Source of the DNA: UBA1141 sp963665155
Lineage (GTDB): Bacteria; Chloroflexota; Dehalococcoidia; Lucifugimonadales; UBA3495
Reading direction: 5' to 3'
Assembly (NCBI GenBank): GCA_963665155.2
Contig: CAXXFI010000002.1
Location: 558,001 to 622,000, forward strand
Length of the DNA stretch: 64,000 bases
Position numbers and translations under genes: made by a program. Under the pieces are notes generated by a model, which saw only the letters and a list, made by a program, of their open reading frames with translations, had not been told where the DNA came from and made no database searches. How positions within the stretch are numbered: position 1 is the stretch's first letter; every line of letters begins with the position of its first letter. This document shows, in pieces, positions 1 to 9,002 of the stretch.

Positions 1-697
1 GATGAATGTAGTCAACACCCACGGCCTTTCGACCCTCGAGATTGACCTTGGTGGTCAAGGCGCTGGTTACCACTGTGAGGTTGGGCCGGTCCATGGCTGG
101 ACGTAGGTAGGCCTCCGCCGTGCTCCAGCGTGCGCCGTCCTTTTGGGTCAACTGATAAAAACCGCATCCTTCCTGATCTGCGCCGTTAAAATCGTCGTTT
201 CGGGGCAAACCCGTCCACGCTGCGGCTGCAACAAACAATCGGGATAACGGGTGGCTGAAAGTGGGGTCGGCGACATTGAGAGGTCCACCGCTACCGTGGA
301 ACGCGCCTTCCAGCCGTTCATTATTCTCGGCCTTCTTGAAGTACGTGAGAACATCATCGTAACCCCACGCCTCGTTCCCCAACTCGCGCCAGTGGTCGTA
401 GTCACGCCGATGACCACGAATATAGATCATGTAGTTGATTGAACTCGACCCACCCAAGGTGCGACCGCGGGGCCATGGGAAACGTCGCAGATTGCAATGT
501 GTTTGCGGTACTGTGGTGAAGCGCCAATCGAATTTCGAGTCTGGCAACATAGCCACCAAACCTGGCGTATGGATATGAGAGGAGTCGTCGGGGCCGCCCG
601 CCTCCAGCAACAAGACCTTGATGTTGGGGTCCGATGAAAGGCGATTCGCCAGAACGCAACCTGCCGATCCTGCGCCTACGATAATAAAATCGTACAT
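1..697 (-). CDS. GMC-family FAD-dependent oxidoreductase, N-terminal part (runs off window)
   Basis: The frame is open from an ATG at 697 to the window edge, giving about 232 residues. It begins MYDFIIVGAGSAGCVLANRL, the GxGxxG Rossmann motif that binds the FAD adenylate, followed by LLLEAGG, and at about residues 80-90 by GRTLGGSSSINYMIYIRG, the GMC signature 1. These are typical of the glucose-methanol-choline oxidoreductases (about 530 residues), which oxidise alcohols with FAD. A strong ribosome site (agaggagggg) lies just upstream of 697. The substrate cannot be told, and the catalytic C-terminal His is outside the window. A second, divergent GMC gene lies at the other end of the window (62961 onward). 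Confidence 0.93.
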   Translation of the reverse strand, partial: MYDFIIVGAGSAGCVLANRLSSDPNIKVLLLEAGGPDDSSHIHTPGLVAMLPDSKFDWRFTTVPQTHCNLRRFPWPRGRTLGGSSSINYMIYIRGHRRDYDHWRELGNEAWGYDDVLTYFKKAENNERLEGAFHGSGGPLNVADPTFSHPLSRLFVAAAAWTGLPRNDDFNGADQEGCGFYQLTQKDGARWSTAEAYLRPAMDRPNLTVVTSALTTKVNLEGRKAVGVDYIH

Positions 698-895
698 GAT
701 CCCCTCCTCTTATCCGGTTATGCGCTGGGATTCCTATGAAGGTGTGTGTGAAATTCCTTCACTAACGAAGTGTAGGCTAGACCCACATAGATCATAGAAA
801 TGTAACCGCCACGGCTGAGCCCTGATTAAAACATATAAGCGACGCGGGTCAAGCAATCCTTTTAAGGACCAGTGGCTCCCGGTTGGTAGAAAGGA

Positions 896-919
896 AGAAG
901 AGGGCCTCAGACGCGCCCT
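896..919 (-). terminator. possible terminator after purA
   Basis: Read on the minus strand just past the purA stop, AGGGC and GCCCT form a short stem followed by the pyrimidine-rich tract CTTCTTCCTTTC. The stem is only five to six pairs, so this is a tentative call. Confidence 0.4.
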
Positions 920-945
920 AAGCCTTAATTATTTCCAAATTAAAG

Positions 946-2232
946 CTATTTAATAGCCTCTTCCACCACAATAGTCTCCTCTCGGCTGGGACCGGTGGAA
1001 ATGATTTGAAACGGGCAGCCCAATAATTCTTCAAGGCGCTTGATATAAGCGATGGCGGTTTCGGGAAGCTGCGACAGACTGGTGGCGCTGGCGGTGGGCC
1101 GATCCCATCCCAGCATTTCTTCATAGATTGGCTCGCACCGGGCCAACAGGTTGGTGTTGGCCGGGAACCGGTCCAGTTCGCCGCCGTCAACACGGTATCC
1201 AACGCATATTTTTACGCTGGGAAACCCGTCGAGAATGTCCAATCGGGTCAATACGTTGCCGGTGAAACCGTTAACCAAACAACTGTATTTACCTGCTACC
1301 GCATCAAACCAACCCACCCGCCGAGGACGACCGGTGGTGGTGCCGTATTCTTGGGCCTTCTCCCGCAAATCGTTGGCCGCCTCTCCCTCCATCTCCGATG
1401 GCATGGGTCCGCTTCCGACCCGGGAGGTATAGGCCTTGAAAACACCCATAACACCGACGATTGCCTGGGGGCTAAGCCCGAGACCGGTGCAAGCACCGCC
1501 GATGGACGGGGAGGATGACGTAACGAAGGGATAGGAGCCATGGTCAATATCTAGAAGAGTCCCTTGGGCACCTTCCAAGAGTACACGCTTGTTGTCAGCC
1601 AACAAATCTTGAACGATCTGCTCGGTAGCGGCGGTATAGGGGCGCAAAGCTTCGGCCCACTTTTGGCACTGGGACAACACGTCTTCCAAAACGAGGGCTT
1701 CGCCGCCGTATATCTTGGTAATCAAGGCGTTCTTCGCCGCCAAGACCTGCTCCAATCGGGGTACAAAGGCCTCCCAGTCCATCAGGTCGCCCACGCGGAT
1801 TCCCGACCGGGCGGTCTTGTCCACATAGGCAGGTCCCACACCCCGTCCGGTGGTGCCAATGGCGCTCGACCCCCTGGATTCCTCTTCGAGGCGGTCCAGG
1901 ACGATGTGGTAGGGCATTATCACGTGAGCGCGTTCGCTCACCAAGAACTTGCTGGTGTCGATGCCTCGGGAAGAAAGCTGCTGCAACTCGCCAAGGAGCA
2001 CATCGGGATCGACCACGACGCCATTGCCGATGATGCCGAAGACTTGGGGCCAGCAAACACCTGAGGGGACCAGATGGAGTTGGAAAGTGCCCCGCTCGTT
2101 AACCACGGTATGCCCGGCATTATTGCCGCCAGCATAACGGACGACGCAGTCAACCTTGCGAGCCAGGTAGTCGATGACCTTCCCTTTCCCCTCGTCGCCC
2201 CATTGGCCACCGATCACGGCATAAGCCGGCAT
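946..2232 (-). CDS. purA: Adenylosuccinate synthetase
   Basis: PurA condenses IMP with aspartate using GTP, the first committed step from IMP to AMP. The 428-residue length matches the family. The N-terminus MPAYAVIGGQWGDEGKGK is the GTP-binding GDEGKGK loop with the catalytic Asp, followed by the NNAGHTV segment with the catalytic His. The IMP-binding stretch GTTGRGVGPAYVDK and the C-terminal TSLSQLPETA and ISTGPSREETI blocks are all present. The start at 2232 is preceded by GAGGCGAAG. The gene looks intact and functional, in contrast with many neighbours. It stands alone, divergent from the disrupted small gene at 2558, and ends with TAG, showing that TAG is an ordinary stop here. Confidence 0.98.
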   Translation of the reverse strand: MPAYAVIGGQWGDEGKGKVIDYLARKVDCVVRYAGGNNAGHTVVNERGTFQLHLVPSGVCWPQVFGIIGNGVVVDPDVLLGELQQLSSRGIDTSKFLVSERAHVIMPYHIVLDRLEEESRGSSAIGTTGRGVGPAYVDKTARSGIRVGDLMDWEAFVPRLEQVLAAKNALITKIYGGEALVLEDVLSQCQKWAEALRPYTAATEQIVQDLLADNKRVLLEGAQGTLLDIDHGSYPFVTSSSPSIGGACTGLGLSPQAIVGVMGVFKAYTSRVGSGPMPSEMEGEAANDLREKAQEYGTTTGRPRRVGWFDAVAGKYSCLVNGFTGNVLTRLDILDGFPSVKICVGYRVDGGELDRFPANTNLLARCEPIYEEMLGWDRPTASATSLSQLPETAIAYIKRLEELLGCPFQIISTGPSREETIVVEEAIK

Positions 2233-2258
2233 CTTCGCCTCTTTTTAACAAATAATAT

Positions 2259-2282
2259 CCCCAGTTCAATGCCGAACTGGGG
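2259..2282. other. 9-bp inverted repeat upstream of purA
   Basis: CCCCAGTTC and GAACTGGGG form a perfect 9-bp stem with a 6-base loop, 27 to 50 bases upstream of the purA start. It could be a hairpin in the purA leader or an operator. There is no T-run in either direction, which argues against a terminator. Confidence 0.4.
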
Positions 2283-2283
2283 G

Positions 2284-2557
2284 GTGCGAACCAAGGCGGA
2301 GTATATCAAAAAGGGGATAGGTTGAAAAGGGAACGAAAGGGAATTGCCGAACTTCATCTACCTGGGTTATTAACTTCATCTGCCTGGGCTATTCCGGTAC
2401 TTGGGTGATTCAGGCCAAACGGCCCTATGGGTAGACGACAATTAGGGAGACGATTAATTAGCGTCGTTTTCCGACAACCTTAACGGGCGATATTAGCAGT
2501 CGATATTAGTCAATGAAATTGAGCATGGTTTTTTCCGGCGGGGGTCGGGGAGGATGC
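2284..2557. other. intergenic region with imperfect 22-bp direct repeat
   Basis: No gene seen. Around 2351-2394 a 22-base sequence (aacttcatctacctgggtta and two more bases) is repeated immediately with two mismatches. A second short duplication of cgatatta occurs near 2488-2508. Such micro-duplications recur in other intergenic regions of this window. Confidence 0.5.
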
Positions 2558-2755
2558 ATGTTGAAGCTGATCAAGACGCCAAAAGGGCAAATCGGCATTA
2601 CTGTAGTTACAAGTATTGTCTTTGCAGCGCTTTGGTTCTCCTATGATTTGCCAATTGGCATATTCCCTGCGTTGTTGGTCCCTCTGTGGATTCCCATATT
2701 CACGAGACAGGAAGAGCCGGTTTGCCCAAACGCCAGTCGGAGCCTCATGGTGGCC
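2558..2755 (+). pseudogene. small two-helix membrane protein, truncated by IS1182-type insertion
   Basis: An ATG at 2558 with a good ribosome site (ggaggatgc) opens a frame beginning MLKLIKTPKGQIGITVV. It contains two hydrophobic stretches (about residues 10-27 and 32-46, ending PLWIPIF), so it was probably a small inner-membrane protein. After about 66 residues the frame runs into the end of the insertion sequence at 2756, and its last residues are encoded by the element. The original C-terminus was not found on the far side of the insertion cluster. The family was not recognised. Confidence 0.5.
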
Positions 2756-4543
2756 CTAGAAACCCGGCTGAAAAGCCCTGCTGTGACGGGATGGCGTGGA
2801 GGATAACCAGTGGACTGTAAGTCTGAGGCTAAGAGTGACCCAGTTGGCTGCGGCCAATATGAATTGGGTAGTAACGATGGGCGACCCTGGGGCTTGCTGG
2901 TCCGGTTTATCGTGAGAGGAGCCTGGAGCCGGAGATATCATCCCCATCTTGGTAGCCACCAGGGTCAGGTTGGCCACCGTGGCCGCCATGAGTAGTTGGA
3001 ATCGGGTCTTGGCTCGGCCGAAGTAGCGAGATTGGCGGACCCCCAGTTGCGCCAGCCGCGCCAGGCGATGCTCGGCCGCCTGGCGCGGCCTACGGTATTC
3101 AGCAAAGCCCTCACTCCGCTGGAAGTCCCGGGCTTGTTGCAAGAGCGCCTCTTGGGGATGCAGGGCTACGGTGCGTCCCGCCCCGTACCGCGCCGCCACG
3201 CACTGGGACCGCAGGGGGCATACGCCGCAGACCGCCGGGTCGAATTGGAAACTCCGGGCCAGGTAGGTCCGACCCAACCGGTTGGTCCGGGTGCCGAAGG
3301 TCCGCAGGGTGTGGGTAACATTACCGGCTGGGCAGGTGCAGGTTCCTGCCTCCAAGTCGATCTGGAAGTCCTCCTTGGGGAAGCAGGCCTTATTAGGGCG
3401 ACCCGGCACCTTGGCTATTAGAGTCCGACCAGCATCGGCAAAGGCCTGCCGCGTCCCGCCATCCCCATAGGCCGCATCCCCGATAGTCTCCTCCACCGCT
3501 ATGCCCGTGTTCTCCTCACTCTGCTCCACCAGTTCCAGGACTCCAGTGTTGTCACCGGCATTGCCGGGCAGGATGTCTACCGCGGTCACCAGTTGGGAAT
3601 CGGTATCCACCACCACCGCAGCCTTATGTCCGTCGAAGCGTTTGCTGCTGCTTTTACGGCCGTGGCGCATCTCCGGGTCGTGTACCGAAGGGATGCGGTC
3701 CCGGCTTACCCCATCCTTCAGGGCTGGGCCATCCTCCTGGCGTTCCACATCCTGCAGTAACAGTTGCCCCAGCAACTCCGCCGCTTCCACTATACCCTGG
3801 CGCTGGGGGCTCTCCTCGGGGAACTGACCCTGGACCTGACGGGCCAGCTCCAACACCAGGTCGGCATCGGCTACTATCTTCTGCAGTAAGGCTTGCCGCT
3901 CTTTCTGGTTGTCCCAGTCAATCTCTGCCTCTCCCTTCACACTGGAGCCAAAGTAGAGTTCCAGACCGTGTCTCAAGGCCCATTCCTCGGGCCGCGTCCC
4001 ATCCAGGTCCGAAAGCGCCCGCACTACCTGGACTATGCCGTCGGCCAGCAAGTTGTAGGTGTCCTTGACCGCCCCTCGGCCCAGAATGTAGGTGGTGTCT
4101 ACCGCCACCTTCATCCGGCGTCCTTTCAGGTATCCGGTCTGCCGGGCGAATTGGAGGCTGCGCTGAAAGACGGCCCGCACCCGGTCGTGGAGGATCAGCT
4201 GGGCTCGAAACAGCTGCAGCGTGCTCTTGGCAAAGGGCCGGTCCTCCACCTCAATCCCCAACGCCACCTTCCACCGGATATCAAAATCCGCCCGCTGTTT
4301 GGCTTCGGCGTCGCTGACTTTGTCGTAGGCTTGCAACAACAGCGCAGTGGCCACCAGACTTGGGGGCACGCTATCCCGGCCATTGTCTGGGCAATATAGC
4401 TCGGCGAACTCTTCGTCTCGAAATAGCTGTCCCCGCAGGGAGGCCAGGAAGCCATAGAAGGAGCCCCGGCCCACATAGTCCAGGTACAGGTGATCCGCTT
4501 CCAGCAGCCCTCGTTGCGCCGACCGTACTCCCAGCATCCTCAA
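2756..4543 (-). CDS. IS1182-family transposase (copy 1)
   Basis: This 595-residue transposase has an N-terminal InsH/DUF772-type domain (about residues 15-140, including PPSLVATALLLQAYDKVSDA). A DDE catalytic domain follows: VAVDTTYILGRGAVKDTYNL at about 145, KRFDGHKAAVVVDTDSQLVT at about 300 and IGDAAYGDGGTRQAF at about 350. A cysteine cluster (CTCPAG, CGVCPLRSQC) lies near 400-450. The frame reads through the last base of the element, and its TAG stop is supplied by the flanking CTAG target site. Copy 2 has Arg in place of the last Cys of the cluster. It mobilises the surrounding element. Confidence 0.93.
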   Translation of the reverse strand: MRMLGVRSAQRGLLEADHLYLDYVGRGSFYGFLASLRGQLFRDEEFAELYCPDNGRDSVPPSLVATALLLQAYDKVSDAEAKQRADFDIRWKVALGIEVEDRPFAKSTLQLFRAQLILHDRVRAVFQRSLQFARQTGYLKGRRMKVAVDTTYILGRGAVKDTYNLLADGIVQVVRALSDLDGTRPEEWALRHGLELYFGSSVKGEAEIDWDNQKERQALLQKIVADADLVLELARQVQGQFPEESPQRQGIVEAAELLGQLLLQDVERQEDGPALKDGVSRDRIPSVHDPEMRHGRKSSSKRFDGHKAAVVVDTDSQLVTAVDILPGNAGDNTGVLELVEQSEENTGIAVEETIGDAAYGDGGTRQAFADAGRTLIAKVPGRPNKACFPKEDFQIDLEAGTCTCPAGNVTHTLRTFGTRTNRLGRTYLARSFQFDPAVCGVCPLRSQCVAARYGAGRTVALHPQEALLQQARDFQRSEGFAEYRRPRQAAEHRLARLAQLGVRQSRYFGRAKTRFQLLMAATVANLTLVATKMGMISPAPGSSHDKPDQQAPGSPIVTTQFILAAANWVTLSLRLTVHWLSSTPSRHSRAFQPGF

Positions 4544-4620
4544 CCTCCCACACCCATTTATTAAATCTCTTGCCCAGTATATCGGGACAGCCTAGGTCAG
4601 GGTACTTTTCGGCCGGAGTT
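2760..4620 (-). mobile_element. IS1182-type insertion sequence, copy 1 (1861 bp)
   Basis: The element is bounded by CTAG at 2756-2759 and again at 4621-4624. The ends form imperfect terminal inverted repeats: AAACCCGGCTGAAAAG at the low end against AACTCCGGCCGAAAAG read inward from the high end. A second copy of exactly the same length lies at 9891-11751 and differs by only a few bases, so both moved recently. It carries one transposase on the minus strand. Confidence 0.9.
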
Positions 4621-4624
4621 CTAG

Positions 4625-4769
4625 TATTACAACGACGGATCACAAAAAAGGGGCCTTGAGCACCTCTTCATGGCTGTTAGGCGCGTGGGCTGACAGCTTT
4701 GTGGTCTTGCGTTCCGCGAAGCGATTTCTGCCCCAAAACTGACCAATTTGAGAAAGCGTCGTTGTAATA
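4625..4769. mobile_element. MITE-like non-autonomous element (145 bp)
   Basis: Perfect 13-bp terminal inverted repeats TATTACAACGACG / CGTCGTTGTAATA enclose about 119 bp with no reading frame. CTAG flanks both sides (4621-4624 and 4770-4773). The outer ten bases, TATTACAACG, are identical to the ends of the IS701-type elements at 11756-13213 and 36749-38206, so this is probably a miniature relative mobilised by that transposase. The left CTAG is shared with the end of the IS1182-type element. Confidence 0.75.
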
Positions 4770-4773
4770 CTAG

Positions 4774-6273
4774 GTTACTCGTCGTTTTGGCTGGGGTTTT
4801 TCCTGGCGCTTCTCCACGTGATGGGTATGGTCTCCCAACCGGTCATGGGTATCGCCTCGGACAAGTTTGGCCGCAAGTGGGTGCTGCTGCCTGCGTTCAT
4901 TTCTTTGGGGCTACTGTATTTCGTGTTTCCGTTCGCGGGTTCAGGCCTGCAGTTGAGCTTGGTCGTGGGCGCAATGGGGCTCTTCTTCTACGGCACCGGC
5001 AACATCGCCACAGCCGCCGTGATGGATGTGTCGGCGTCCCAGGTTCAGGGCAGTACCATGAGCGTGATGAGCGTCTTCGGCCAGGTATTCACCCTGCCTT
5101 CACCTATCATCGCCGGGCCGTGACCTCTTCCCTGGCCCAATCCCAGACGGCTTCGTCGGCATTGAAGTCTGGGCTGTAGGCCGGTAAGGCCACCAACCTC
5201 AGATGCAAGTCAGGAGTGGCCAAATAGCTGCGAATCGCTTCTCCTCGGTGGGCTGGACCATTGTCCCAAATCACTACCAGAGGTCCAGGATGGTTTTCTC
5301 GTAGCTGCTGTAAAAAGGCGGTGGAGGTCTCGGCATTGCTGTTTCCAGCTATTTCCCTGGCTTCCACCTCCCCACTCTCCAGACAAACTCCCGAGTAGTA
5401 GTTGGCCTTCTCTCCCCACCGGGGACTGGTGGAGTCCACCAGCGCTGGCTCTCCCTTGAGCACCCATTTCCCCCTCAGGTCAGCATCGGCCCGAAAGTGG
5501 GCTTCGTCCACGAAGAAGATCTTGGCCCCTATCCTTTCGGCCTCCTCTCGGATTTGGCTGTACTGGATAATAAAGGCTTTCCGCTCTTCATCCTTAGCTT
5601 TCAAGAGGCGTTTCTTGGGCCGCTTCAGCACAAAGCCCAGCCGGTGTAGGTAGTTCAAGCAGCTGCTCCGACTGAGCCCCAGATCAAAGCTCTGCTTGAG
5701 GAATTGCCTCACTACTTTCCAGTTCCAGTTGGACAATTCAACTCCCGCCTCTCCAGGCGGATTTAGCACCGCGGACTTCAGTTGGTCTTGTTGCCCGGCG
5801 TTCAGGGCGGGGGGAACCTCCAGTGTGTTCAAAGACCATACCCTGGGCCCCGGCCCGGCGAAAACTGGACAGCCAGTCTCCTATCGTGTGAGAGTCTCTC
5901 TCCAAAGCCTCAGCCACTTGAGTGACCGACCACCCTTGGACCAACAACCATAGGCCATGCCAACGCTCCCGCTCCCGTGGTGTTGGCGCTCGATACATCT
6001 GTTCCCTTACGTCACCTACATTCAGTTGCCACTTTTCCAGGAGTCGCGCCATATCCTTCATACCATCTTCCACCGCCACTCAACTTCTTTTACAGGATAG
6101 CGCAACTCCTCTACGGGTTCGCTTTATGCGGGTTTCACCTTATCTTTGGTTTAGTCACCGAGTTCGGCACCGACGCCGCTTTCTTCTATGCGGCGGTGAT
6201 GCTCCTAACGGGCGCTGCGGTGTTGGCGAAGATACGGATTCGGCGGAGCACGGCACCGGATGGCCGAAAATGA
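4774..6273 (+). pseudogene. MFS transporter, C-terminal half, interrupted by IS630 remnant
   Basis: The fragment from 4774 reads YSSFWLGFFLALLHVMGMV, then QPVMGIASDKFGRKWVLLPA, the membrane helix and cytoplasmic DxxGRK loop typical of the second half of major facilitator proteins. It resembles the same region of the MFS protein at 59332-60576. The frame continues to SPIIAG near 5118, where it meets the IS630 remnant. Membrane-helix sequence resumes at about 6109 (QLLYGFALCGFHLIFGLVTE) and ends at 6273. The N-terminal half is missing upstream of the MITE. The gene cannot make a working transporter. Confidence 0.75.
5107..6079 (-). mobile_element. IS630-family transposase remnant, two frames, C-terminus missing
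   Basis: The upstream frame (5738-6079) encodes an N-terminal helix-turn-helix region (GWSVTQVAEALERDSHTIGD). The second frame (5107-5832) encodes the DDE domain: KIFFVDEAHFRADADLRGKW (first Asp), PLVVIWDNGPAHRGEAIRSY (second Asp) and LPAYSPDFNADEAVWDWARE (terminal acidic residue). The frames overlap around a run of six Cs near 5815, where a slip could join them. That is either programmed or a lesion. The protein stops at REEVTARR, short of the usual C-terminal tail, and no clear inverted repeat was found there. The element has probably lost one end. Confidence 0.8.
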
Positions 6274-6434
6274 TAACAATCCTCATGAGAAGGGCAAAGC
6301 TTGCAAGGGAGACGTTCCGCCACTAGTATGGGTACCAACGAAATAAGACCCAATTTCTGCCGGATATTTTTGCTCAGTACTTATAGTAACCGGGTCACGA
6401 GCACCGGGACTGAGGCATTCAGGAGGTTAGGTCA

Positions 6435-7484
6435 ATGAGCGACAAGATAGCTATCATGGGGGCGGGCGCATTGGGATGCTACGTGGGAGCCTTTATTACC
6501 AGGGAAGGCGAAGACGTAACTTTCATCGACATGTGGCCGGAACACGTAGAGACTATGCGTAAGCAGGGGCTTCGGGCCAGCGGTAGCCAAGGGGACTTTA
6601 CTGTCCCGGTTAACGCAATGCATCTCACCGACGCCCAGGGTATCAACGAGCAATTCGACTACGCTTTCGTGTCGGTCAAATCCTACGATACCGAATGGGC
6701 CACTCATTTTATTAAAAGATTCGTTAAGCCCGACGGCTTCTTTATCTCATTGCAAAACTGCTGGAACGACCCGGTCATTGGCGGCATCGTAGGCAGCGAC
6801 CGCCAGATAGGCTGTATCGCCTCCCACATTGAGGTAGCCCTGTGGGAGCCCGGACATGTGATGCGGGGCGGCGCTGTGGGACGGGATGGGGGCCACCACG
6901 TGTTCCGGGTGGGCGAGCAGGATGGGCAAATCACCCCCAGGACGGAAAAGATTGCCAAACTGCTGGACTGCATCGACGGTTCCTACGCCACCGACAACCT
7001 TTGGGGTGAGCGCTGGGCCAAGCTCTGCCAAAACTCCATGGGAAACGCCATCTCGGCCATGACCGGGTTGGGTTCCCAGGAACGGGCTCAAGACACCAGG
7101 TTCCGGTTGGTATCAATCCACCTGGCTAAAGAAAGCGTCAAGGTGGGTTTGGCGATGGGCCTGGATGTGGTGGAGATAAACGGCAAGCCAGCCAGCATGT
7201 GGGCCGATGCCGACAAGGGTGATGTCTACGAGGAACTGGATGATTATATGAGCACCAAGGGCGGTCGGGTAAACTGGCTGGCTTCGATGGCTCAGGATGT
7301 GAAAAAGGGGCGAAGGTCGGAGATTGATTTCATGAACGGGCTTGTATCCCAGAAGGGCCGGGAGTTTTCGGTGCCCACGCCCTATAACGACGCTATAGTA
7401 GACGCAATGCACGGCATCGACGATGGCTCACTGGTGCTGGACCCAGGCCATGTCGACAGTATCTTGCGGGCAGTCGGCCAGTAA
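6435..7484 (+). CDS. Ketopantoate reductase (ApbA/PanE) family protein
   Basis: The 349-residue protein begins MSDKIAIMGAGALGCYVGAF, the NADP-binding GxGxxG fold of 2-dehydropantoate 2-reductases. The central motif DYAFVSVKSYDT and the C-terminal half with KLCQNSMGNAISAMTGLG fit the ApbA fold, which carries a catalytic Lys in this area. EIDFMNGLVSQKGREFSVPT and PYNDAIVDAM are strong family blocks. A ribosome site (aggaggt) lies 5 bases before the start. Many Chloroflexota carry several paralogues acting on other 2-oxo acids, so panE itself is not asserted. The gene at 7518 follows closely and may be cotranscribed. Confidence 0.88.
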   Translation: MSDKIAIMGAGALGCYVGAFITREGEDVTFIDMWPEHVETMRKQGLRASGSQGDFTVPVNAMHLTDAQGINEQFDYAFVSVKSYDTEWATHFIKRFVKPDGFFISLQNCWNDPVIGGIVGSDRQIGCIASHIEVALWEPGHVMRGGAVGRDGGHHVFRVGEQDGQITPRTEKIAKLLDCIDGSYATDNLWGERWAKLCQNSMGNAISAMTGLGSQERAQDTRFRLVSIHLAKESVKVGLAMGLDVVEINGKPASMWADADKGDVYEELDDYMSTKGGRVNWLASMAQDVKKGRRSEIDFMNGLVSQKGREFSVPTPYNDAIVDAMHGIDDGSLVLDPGHVDSILRAVGQ

Positions 7485-7517
7485 GTGTACATTAAAGTCG
7501 AAGATGCTGGTTTCTTC

Positions 7518-7946
7518 ATGTATACGGTTAAGCTCATTTACGACTTGGAGTCCCCCGATTCCGAGGACCAAGAGGTTCGGGACTACCTTGTTGAGAACGA
7601 GCTTGAGCCCAAATATCAGGGTACCGGAGACTACGAGGGCCGCAACAGCGAGTTGATGCAGTTTGGTGGCTGCTACTTGGGCAAGCACCTGCAAAAAATA
7701 GGCGCAATCCAAAGACACGCAGTAGAATCCGAGCTCCTAACGGAGGAAATCCAAAAGCATCTGAGTTCCGCTTCAAGCAACGGACTGGCCGCCGAGGACG
7801 GCAAACGTGAAGACGTGGTTTCCCGGTTGGTCCAAGAATTCCACGAGCACTCGGTCTTCGAAAACGCCGAAAATGGAGACTTGGCTGTCTCGTTGGACGA
7901 AGGGGAAGTGGTAGCTGCGGCCCGCCGCCTCATAGCCGACTCCTAA
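7518..7946 (+). CDS. hypothetical protein downstream of PanE-like gene
   Basis: About 142 residues from an ATG at 7518 (MYTVKLIYDLESPDSEDQEV). An alternative GTG start at 7485 directly follows the previous stop. The protein is acidic, mixed alpha/beta in appearance, with no signal peptide or membrane segment and one Cys (FGGCYLGKHL). The family was not recognised. Its position 33 bases after the reductase gene suggests one transcript, and a clear terminator follows at 8027. The frame is long, uninterrupted and codon use looks like its neighbours, so it is probably a real gene. Confidence 0.6.
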   Translation: MYTVKLIYDLESPDSEDQEVRDYLVENELEPKYQGTGDYEGRNSELMQFGGCYLGKHLQKIGAIQRHAVESELLTEEIQKHLSSASSNGLAAEDGKREDVVSRLVQEFHEHSVFENAENGDLAVSLDEGEVVAAARRLIADS

Positions 7947-8026
7947 AGCTCCCGAGTTCCGCGCCAACTGGCAGCAACATGGCCTTCCGAGGCCGCCCCG
8001 TTGCCCCTGGCAATTCTGATTCCCAA

Positions 8027-8053
8027 AAAGAGACCCCAAATCGAGGTCTCTTT
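8027..8053. terminator. bidirectional rho-independent terminator
   Basis: AAAGAGACC and GGTCTCTTT form a perfect 9-bp stem around a 9-base loop, with As on one side and Ts on the other. It lies between convergent genes (7518-7946 plus strand, 8127-8624 minus strand) and can serve both. Confidence 0.85.
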
Positions 8054-8126
8054 AATTATCGGTCGGGTTATAACTAACCATCCGGGCGCTCGAACTGGCA
8101 TGCCTGGAATTCGTGAATTGTTGCTG

Positions 8127-8624
8127 TTACCAAAGGCAGCCAACCCCTTGGCGACGCGCGTCCGTCTCGACCTCAACCAAAAAATCCCGGTGCTGGCCAT
8201 CCAATGTCCAAGCGTATCCCCAACCCTCTTTAATTAGCGCCTCCGAAATACTATCCCCGGCCTCGGTGTAGACGTAGAACAGCAAACGCCCACCAGGGTC
8301 TTGGGCCCTGGGGCCCGATCCTAACCTGACCTCCACACCAGCAAGCTCCTTCAGGCGCTTTCGCGCTCCATCGTGGCACTTCTCGCCTACCTCCGGCGTA
8401 TCGACTCCAAACAGACGGATGCGGCCTCTGAGACTGTCGAACGTATCACCGTCTATCACCCGGAATACTTGGACCGGTGAGCAATTCGGGCATCGGAGAC
8501 CCGCGTCGATAATAGGAGCCGGAACGGAATCCCCGCAAGAGCAGGCAATTAGGAACACGAGGCCGACCATTAAAGCAATGGCTGGAAAACTGTACTTCCT
8601 TTTGATTATGATTTGACAGCCCAC
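8127..8624 (-). CDS. Staphylococcal nuclease-like (SNase) lipoprotein
   Basis: The 165-residue protein starts with a hydrophobic segment ending FLIACSCG, a lipobox, so it is probably a membrane-anchored exported nuclease. The SNase domain is clear: VIDGDTF (calcium-binding Asp), RIRLFGVDTPEVGEKC (catalytic Arg and Glu) and DPGGRLLFYVY (second catalytic Arg), then EALIKEGWGYAW. These residues correspond to the known thermonuclease active site. The start is a GTG at 8624; a later ATG inside the signal peptide is less likely. The mature part is standard length for a secreted SNase. It degrades DNA or RNA in the presence of calcium, perhaps for nutrient scavenging. Confidence 0.88.
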   Translation of the reverse strand: MGCQIIIKRKYSFPAIALMVGLVFLIACSCGDSVPAPIIDAGLRCPNCSPVQVFRVIDGDTFDSLRGRIRLFGVDTPEVGEKCHDGARKRLKELAGVEVRLGSGPRAQDPGGRLLFYVYTEAGDSISEALIKEGWGYAWTLDGQHRDFLVEVETDARRQGVGCLW

Positions 8625-8639
8625 AGTTTCCCCAAGTTA

Positions 8640-9002
8640 TGCCGATTAGGTAATCGCCTGCTTAAAATCCTGCAATTACCCCACCAAACCAATTCTCTTC
8701 CAGTTTAACCGAAACACCTTTGATTCCCTTATAATTCCTCGTGGCCGAAGACCGCGACGTACCGGAGGAAAAATAGGCGATCGTGGCGCCGACGGTTGCC
8801 GAGCACAAATCGCCGGTCAAGCTGCGCTATACAAGCCGCACTATAGTGGAGGGAACAACCGGCCGAGCCACAAGATCGGTTGATTAGAAAATAAGAGGTC
8901 TTAGGCGAGGTATAATTTCAAGCCAAGCTTCCATTCGGCCCGCTCTTGTACCGCACAGGCGCTATCCGGTTTCTGTAAAAACAAACTGGGAAGGAATTCG
9001 AC
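8640..9002. other. intergenic region
   Basis: About 360 bases between the divergent nuclease and SDR genes. No gene or clear hairpin was found; it should hold both promoters. Confidence 0.4.

Noticed and set aside
2996..4399. Plus-strand ORFs of 108-168 residues within the IS1182-type element
   Set aside because: They lie opposite the intact 595-residue transposase and have no family features.
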